Of a stretch of 10,195 bases of DNA, positions 6,357 through 10,195 are shown in pieces (the stretch's first letter is position 1; each line of letters starts with the position of its first letter). A program made the translations under genes and the position numbers. The stretch covers positions 607,464-617,658 of the forward strand of contig WELB01000040.1 of the NCBI GenBank assembly GCA_009602725.1. Direction: 5' to 3'. The DNA is from Spirogloea muscicola. Taxonomy: Eukaryota; Streptophyta; Zygnematophyceae; Spirogloeales; Spirogloeaceae. Under the pieces are notes generated by a model, which was not told where the DNA came from, did no database searches, and saw only the letters and a list, made by a program, of their open reading frames with translations.

Positions 6357-9300
6357 CTGCAGAGAGTCCAGCCAGTGAGTTGATCACAACCTCTAGCAAG
6401 TCCTGTAAGTCTTTTCACACGCAAGTAATGTAACAAGGTAGACAAAGCTAGGATAGCAAAACTGCATCTAAAGGTGCATGGCTCTTGTTAACAGAGTAGG
6501 CGGTCAGCCCCTACTCACCCACGCAAAGGCGGAAGGGTCGTCATTCCAGTCATAAGGGATGTTCATCCCGAAGATTCCTGTGACAGCTGTGAAGATGCCC
6601 ACTACCATCGTTGCGGTATTCAGTATGAGCTCAAGCTGCAGCATGAGGAAGAAGGCATCTAGCACGCGTCAGGTGCTGCGGCCTGTGTGCACTTGCTTGC
6701 CATGTACAAGTCTCAGTGAACCCTGCATGGCCACGGCATCCTCGCATGAGCACCCCTCGGTGAGATATATCAGCCGAATGGCGACATCAGGAGAGGTGAG
6801 TGGAGGCAAGGACGTGCCTGGATGAGCTGATTACGATGGTTGTCAAGCTGCCAACAAGCAACAAAGAGCAAATGAGCAGGACAGCACACAGCCAAGAAAA
6901 GTTGAGACTCCCTACAGTCATGCAGCCTGCACAGGCATGGGCAACAGGCTTACGAGGGTGTCCTGACTGCATGTCAGTGATCGTCCTGCAAAATCTGCAA
7001 TCACTCTCTAACCATGGGTGCAGGCAAATCCAGGTCGGATTCAAGTGCTTGCAGTGGGGAGAGAGTACCTGTATGTTGATGTAGTCTTCCGTGTCATCGA
7101 TGTACTCACGAAGCTGCAACAAGTGCGACACAGCGAGCGGAGGAAAGCTTAGTGTCAATGAGCCAGAACGAAGCTGACCTCTGTGGTAGCCTTTTGATGC
7201 TCTTGCTGTGATACTCGAATACTGCAGTGAAGCAAGTTCCATGCATCTGTCTGTCTGTGCAGCTCTGCTTCTCACACAAGAGGAGCAAAGTCAGGCCTCA
7301 CCGTCGACAGCTTGTTCAGGGTGCTGTCCACTTGGACGAAATACGACTGCGCACACCAAGCGCGAGAATGAACAGAGACGACGTCAGACTTGGGATTTGA
7401 GCCTGTTGATGCTGTCCACAGAACTCTGGTGGTGGGACACCCCTAAGACTGCACAGGCTTCAAAGGTTCAAAAGCTAAACAAAGACACCAGGTACTCAAG
7501 GTGCCGAAGCTCATGCACGAAAAAGACGTACGAGCTACATGGGCATCGTGATGTGACAAAGCTAGATCCTCTGTAACTGCAAAAGGCTGCTAGTCAAGAT
7601 GCACCGCACCACAGGCGTCCACAGAACGAGAACAAGGGCCCAAACCTCCAGAAGCATCTCCAGCTCCTCGACGTCGTCGTCCACGTCGCTCAGTGTACTG
7701 ATGGTGCTCGCTCGGCTTGCACCACCTCGCGAGACACGGGAGCCGATTGTCGGGGAGGGAGGCGCCCAATTGACGCCCACAGAGGCGCCGGGTGATCCCG
7801 GCACGAGTAGCTTCCTCGTGAGAAACATGTCCCTCATGTCATCATCATCGTCAAGGAGCTGTTCCAGCTCCTCCCTCACCTACGCATTGGAAGGCAAAAA
7901 GCTGACATGGCTGGCCTAGCGAGCAGGCCGTGCAGGTGTTCGAGTGCTGGCATGGACTCGGTACAAGGTGCAGGCAATACGGGAGGCGAAGCTTGTCGCA
8001 GCAATGGGATGTCTACTGACAGAGACGGACACGACCTTGGAGGAGGAAGCCAAGAACCTGCATTGCCAGCTACCAAATAAACCGAGGCAAGCGGCACCGT
8101 GGACGTCAAACCAGCAAGGAAAGCTCACCTTCTGCACGCGGCCTGTCAGACGAGTCATGATTGTCTTGAGCTTGCGCACACGCTCGAGGTTGAGGCTGCT
8201 AATCTGTGTCACAGATGCACATATTTGGGAAAGGTCTTAGGAGAGAGGTGTGCCACGGGGCTTCGAAGCCGGGCGTGCAGGAACCCTTCTTCAGGACCTC
8301 GGGAGAGCTTACCGAATATTTCTGGAGCACCGGCAGAAGAGCACTGTTTGGAGAGTACAGTCTCTCGAGATCACAGTTCTGAAATGCGCCTAGCTGGGAG
8401 AAGAAGCATCATGTGATGCTTACCTTGGAGGTGAGCTCATCCAGAGCTGGATATGCCGCATTCTCGAGCTCGGTGGTCCGAGCATCCAGGAAGCTGCAAA
8501 CGGCCTCCAAGACCACCTCAAGAGCGCGAAACTCAAAGGGGGGCACTGCCAAGGAAGACCCCACCAGTGACATGTCAGGAGCATGATGTTGCTGCACAGG
8601 TTGCGACGGGGCCATTGTAACTAAACCCCCGGCTCATGTCGAGGGGCTAAACTATTGGGTCCTCGGCAATCCAAATTTGGCTGAGAAGCGAAAGTCGTCA
8701 AAGTCCCCATATCGCAACTTGTGCCCCTGCTTCTCCGAGGTTCTCTCTCCAGAAGCAGCAAGGACGTGCTCACTGTCGGCGTCCTCATCAGCGGCATGGC
8801 CCCCATTCCAGGGACTGCCTTTCACCGGTGCCTCCTCCTCCTCACTGCCGTCGGGTGTGTACGCAAGTCCGTACTTGCCGGCCTGGCGCACGGGAAGCCG
8901 CCGCCGCAACTCCTCGATGAAGGGGATGACATTGTCATCGGTCGGGTTACGCAGCAGGACCTGCAGGCTCAGCGTGGCCACTTCAGGCTGCGCGCTTCCG
9001 ACCCGCACGTCCTGGAGACTCAGAGTGGAAGAGGACAGCCGGTCTGCAGGGCCTCTTGACACTGGCGTATCTCTGCGTGTGTGCTCATTCGCCACGAGAG
9101 CAGCCTAAGTGACTGCGTCGCAATGTTGCCTCGATGCCAGAGGACTTGGGCTCATGTAAGCAGTCAGGCGACTCGCGCGAGCCAGAATGAGGTTGACAGG
9201 GAGGCACCTCGTCTGCGGTGATGATGGCTTTGATGTGCTGCGCACACAAGGACAGGGCGGTGCTCAGCTAACGTGAGGCGTGCCGGCGACTGCCAGCAAC

Positions 9301-9745
9301 CCCCCCGCGAGTGCTGCAGCCTGGGGTGCACAGACCCACTGTCTGTGGGTCGAGAATCCCGTAGCTCTCGCATGCAGACCACAACAGGGGGCTTGACAAT
9401 CACGAGCTGCGCCACCAAAAACACGTCAACGAGACTGACCTCGAGGTTGAGCACCATGGCCCGCTCACGACCGAGGATGGAGGACGGGTTGGGCAGCAGG
9501 GGGTCGAGGAGGCGCAGGTCCCGGGCGTGAATGCCGACCCGGTGCATGATGGCATACTTGTCAGCGTCGAGCACCACCGCGCCCCCGTCCTCGCCGATCC
9601 GCATCCACGTACGCGCGCCCAGCTCCAGCACCTTCTTCTTGGCGAGGTCCGCGGCGGACGGGACGCTGGGCTTCAGCTCTGGCACCACCATGGCCTTCTG
9701 CGCCGCGCCGGAGACGAGGGGCCCGGCCATCAGCTCGCCGGCCAT
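6273..9745 (-). CDS. MRS2: MRS2/CorA-type magnesium channel, 11 coding exons
   Basis: Predicted membrane Mg2+ channel of the MRS2/ALR/MGT branch of the CorA family, which forms pentamers that pass Mg2+ into organelles or across cell membranes. Exons on the minus strand: 9745-9440, 9237-9208, 8960-8774, 8545-8424, 8203-8129, 7879-7646, 7346-7302, 7113-7069, 6847-6818, 6635-6519, 6356-6273. Together they give 1275 nt and 424 aa with no internal stop, close to the usual 390-450 aa. In order: a soluble N-terminal region ([29 protein letters not shown]), the long-helix region ([30 protein letters not shown]), [23 protein letters not shown], membrane helix 1 ending in GMN (residues 381-383), a short loop, helix 2, and a basic YARYRRLI tail. 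The linker with PTIGSR is typical of plant-lineage members. All junctions are phase 0 except exon 3/4, where the exact sites are inferred. Which membrane it serves cannot be read from the sequence. Confidence 0.93.
6519..6635 (-). other. MRS2: MRS2 exon 10, membrane helix 1 and GMN motif
   Basis: Thirty-nine codons. A hydrophobic helix ([18 protein letters not shown]) leads into GMN, encoded at 6569-6561. This is the signature selectivity motif at the pore mouth in the CorA/MRS2 superfamily. An acidic loop with YDWNDD follows. The acceptor is CATGCTGCAG and the donor TGG|GTGAGT, a strong site. The plus-strand ORF at 6559-6825 is its shadow. Confidence 0.97.
6812..6820 (-). promoter_or_regulatory. 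non-canonical GC splice donor of MRS2 intron 9
   Basis: The minus strand reads CAG|GCACGT after [10 protein letters not shown]. With the CTGCAG acceptor before [10 protein letters not shown] it joins two conserved blocks exactly, in phase 0. GC-AG introns are a known minority class. The 182-nt intron (6636-6817) has no in-phase GT alternative that restores the family sequence. Confidence 0.8.
6818..6847 (-). other. MRS2: MRS2 micro-exon 9 (30 nt) with a GC donor
   Basis: Ten codons reading [10 protein letters not shown], exactly the family segment between YINIQ and the first membrane helix. The acceptor is TTGGCAG. The donor side reads CAG|GCACGT, so the following intron would be GC-AG. Using the GT two bases further on would break the phase with exon 10. 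Confidence 0.92.
7069..7113 (-). other. MRS2: MRS2 micro-exon 8 (45 nt)
   Basis: Fifteen codons reading [15 protein letters not shown], a highly conserved block just before the first membrane helix. The acceptor is TTGTTGCAG and the donor CAG|GTACTC. Phase 0 at both ends; the 5' intron is 188 nt (7114-7301). Confidence 0.96.
7302..7346 (-). other. MRS2: MRS2 micro-exon 7 (45 nt)
   Basis: Fifteen codons reading [15 protein letters not shown], filling the family segment between EELEMLLE and LREYIDD. The acceptor is GCGCAG (to 7347) and the donor ACG|GTGAGG (7301). Phase 0 at both ends. The preceding intron, at 299 nt (7347-7645), is one of the longest in the gene. Confidence 0.94.
7646..7879 (-). 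other. MRS2: MRS2 exon 6
   Basis: Seventy-eight codons. It starts [15 protein letters not shown] after a GCGTAG acceptor, continues through a Ser/Pro/Gly linker with SPTIGSR and ASRAS motifs, and ends [15 protein letters not shown]. The linker is characteristic of plant-lineage MRS2 proteins. The plus-strand ORF at 7599-7919 is a shadow of this exon. Confidence 0.95.
8129..8203 (-). other. MRS2: MRS2 exon 5 (75 nt)
   Basis: Twenty-five codons starting [13 protein letters not shown] and ending GRVQK, between a CACAG acceptor (8204) and an AAG|GTGAGC donor. It continues the long helix that lines the pore on the soluble side in this family. The preceding intron is 220 nt (8204-8423). Confidence 0.95.
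8424..8545 (-). other. MRS2: MRS2 exon 4
   Basis: Reads [20 protein letters not shown] and then [10 protein letters not shown], which is diagnostic for the family. The donor AAG|GTAAGC at 8424/8423 is strong. The acceptor is taken as TTCCTTGGCAG ending at 8546. An alternative CAG at 8592 would add about 15 residues ([11 protein letters not shown]...). Confidence 0.88.
8774..8960 (-). other. MRS2: MRS2 exon 3, 3' border uncertain
   Basis: Starts after CTGCAG and reads [20 protein letters not shown], a strong family match, followed by an acidic, poorly conserved stretch (SEEEE, DEDAD). The frame stays open to a stop ending at 8652. The chosen donor is GACA|GTGAGC (8774/8773), phase 1, which fits the acceptor used for exon 4. 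Another phase-1 donor, GGCA|GTGAGG, lies about 60 nt earlier, and a phase-0 donor CCG|GTGAAA could pair with a CAG acceptor at 8592. Confidence 0.75.
9208..9237 (-). other. MRS2: MRS2 micro-exon 2 (30 nt)
   Basis: Too short for ORF calling. Exon 1 ends at NLE and exon 3 begins at VLLRNP, so the family's HIKAIIT(A)EE segment was missing. It is found here as ten codons, [10 protein letters not shown], bordered by CAG on the 5' side (9240-9238) and GTGCCT on the 3' side. Phase 0 at both ends. Flanking introns are 202 nt (9238-9439) and 247 nt (8961-9207). Confidence 0.95.
9440..9745 (-). other. MRS2: MRS2 exon 1 (start codon not certain)
   Basis: Codes for residues 1-102 if translation starts at the ATG at 9745-9743, which has G at -3 and G at +4 (a good context); a second Met lies at 9730. 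Recognisable family residues begin at [11 protein letters not shown], about 45 residues in, and run to [13 protein letters not shown]. The exon ends CTCGAG|GTCAGT at 9440/9439. The same frame is open upstream to the window edge, so a longer N-terminus or an upstream exon is possible. Confidence 0.85.
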
Positions 9746-10195
9746 GCCAGCGGCGAGGAGCCCAGGAGCCTCGTGGCCGAGCCGCTCGTGCCAAGGCAAG
9801 GCTCGTCGGGGACGACATCTGACGACATCTAAACCATAAACCACAAGCGCGCATCGACACGTAGAGCAGCTGGCTCTCCGGCGCGCCAGAGTGGCGGAGC
9901 TCGAGCGAGCGGAGGCAGCCGGAGCCCTATCAGGCTCTCGCCCTTGCAGCGCCAGCCGAGGGCAGGCGCAAGCAGGAGCGCCGAGAAGCGGTCGGCTGCC
10001 GTGCCTTTCCGGTGGAGCGGTGGATCGCGTAGATGTCGGAAAGAACACTAAACCAACGGCGGAAGCACTGTCCCTCAGATTAGGGTGCCTCACCTTCCCG
10101 GCCTTGCCATCCGGCGGAAGCGGCCTGGGGAGCTTCATCGCGCAGGCGGCGCGGCGGCGGTGGCGGGCGGCGGCGCGCGGCGGCTGCGCCGCCCG
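9746..10195 (-). other. open upstream region of MRS2: 5' UTR, intron or N-terminal extension
   Basis: The exon 1 frame continues without a stop to the window edge. The first Met in it is at 10138, giving a 131-residue Arg/Ser/Ala-rich extension that could be a targeting peptide. A good donor-like AAG|GTGAGG follows [15 protein letters not shown] (about 10094), so the Met may lie in a short first exon. However, the obvious acceptors (TTTAG and CGTCAG near 9820-9830) are not in phase with exon 1. No family homology is visible here. The last 55 bases are very GC-rich (GGCGGC runs). Confidence 0.45.
9811..9830. repeat. 10-bp tandem duplication with two possible splice acceptors
   Basis: Plus-strand gacgacatct occurs twice back to back. 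On the minus strand this puts TTTAG and CGTCAG ten bases apart, each followed by ATGTCGTC. It may be a coincidental duplication in the MRS2 5' region. Confidence 0.7.

Noticed and set aside
6787-7275. 162-codon minus-strand ORF read as one protein
   Set aside because: It fuses intron sequence around micro-exon 8. Only [15 protein letters not shown] is exonic in this frame; the [10 protein letters not shown] exon is read in another frame.
7599-7919. 106-codon plus-strand ORF
   Set aside because: Exact shadow of MRS2 exon 6; its serine runs are the reverse of the Asp/Glu/Leu codons there.
8677-9108. 143-codon plus-strand ORF
   Set aside because: Lies opposite MRS2 exon 3 and intron 2. The minus strand gives clear family matches and the plus frame has Ser/Arg-rich shadow composition.
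9273-9839. plus-strand ORFs of 85-102 codons
   Set aside because: Opposite MRS2 exon 1 and intron 1; GC-rich antisense frames.

Overview
This is a eukaryotic nuclear window, most likely from a green alga. The main evidence is a heavily split minus-strand gene (about 9.75 to 6.27 kb) for a plant-type MRS2/CorA magnesium channel. Its pieces match the plant-lineage branch, including the linker with PTIGSR and SRAS motifs and the stretch ILGRERA..NLEHIKAIIT. It has 10 introns of 162-302 nt with GT-AG borders, one GC-AG. A 5S rRNA-like sequence of plant/algal type and decayed copies of a LINE-type retroelement fit the same picture. I see no operon, Shine-Dalgarno site or other bacterial organisation.

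Left part (1-2.7 kb): a cluster of four decayed, same-orientation (minus) copies of one retroelement 3' end. They share a PD-(D/E)XK-like nuclease core (LLID/LLLDV, ERKKER.Y, FFP.A.D.YGG) and a C-terminal tail (YRMRL..SLQRS..A.H.RAGRAL). All are broken by frameshifts, stops or deletions. A ~60-bp conserved module lies beside three of them. A fourth copy of the module sits inverted at 5.3 kb.

Middle part (2.7-6.2 kb): mostly gene-poor. It holds a 25-bp hairpin repeat present twice, a 3 x 19-bp tandem repeat, and a nearly full-length 5S rRNA-like sequence (3778-3893) with a TATA-like box about 27 bp upstream. Two clear shorter 5S-derived fragments and one weaker piece follow it. One 127-codon plus-strand ORF (4546-4929) is not recognised.

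Right part (6.27-10.2 kb): the MRS2-type gene, transcribed leftwards. I could place 11 coding exons, four of them micro-exons (30, 45, 45 and 30 nt) found by matching the missing family segments next to splice sites. The joined CDS from the Met at 9745 is 1275 nt (424 aa), with the GMN selectivity motif at residues 381-383 and two C-terminal membrane helices. Two points are uncertain: the 5' end (the frame stays open to the window edge) and the exon 3/exon 4 junction.
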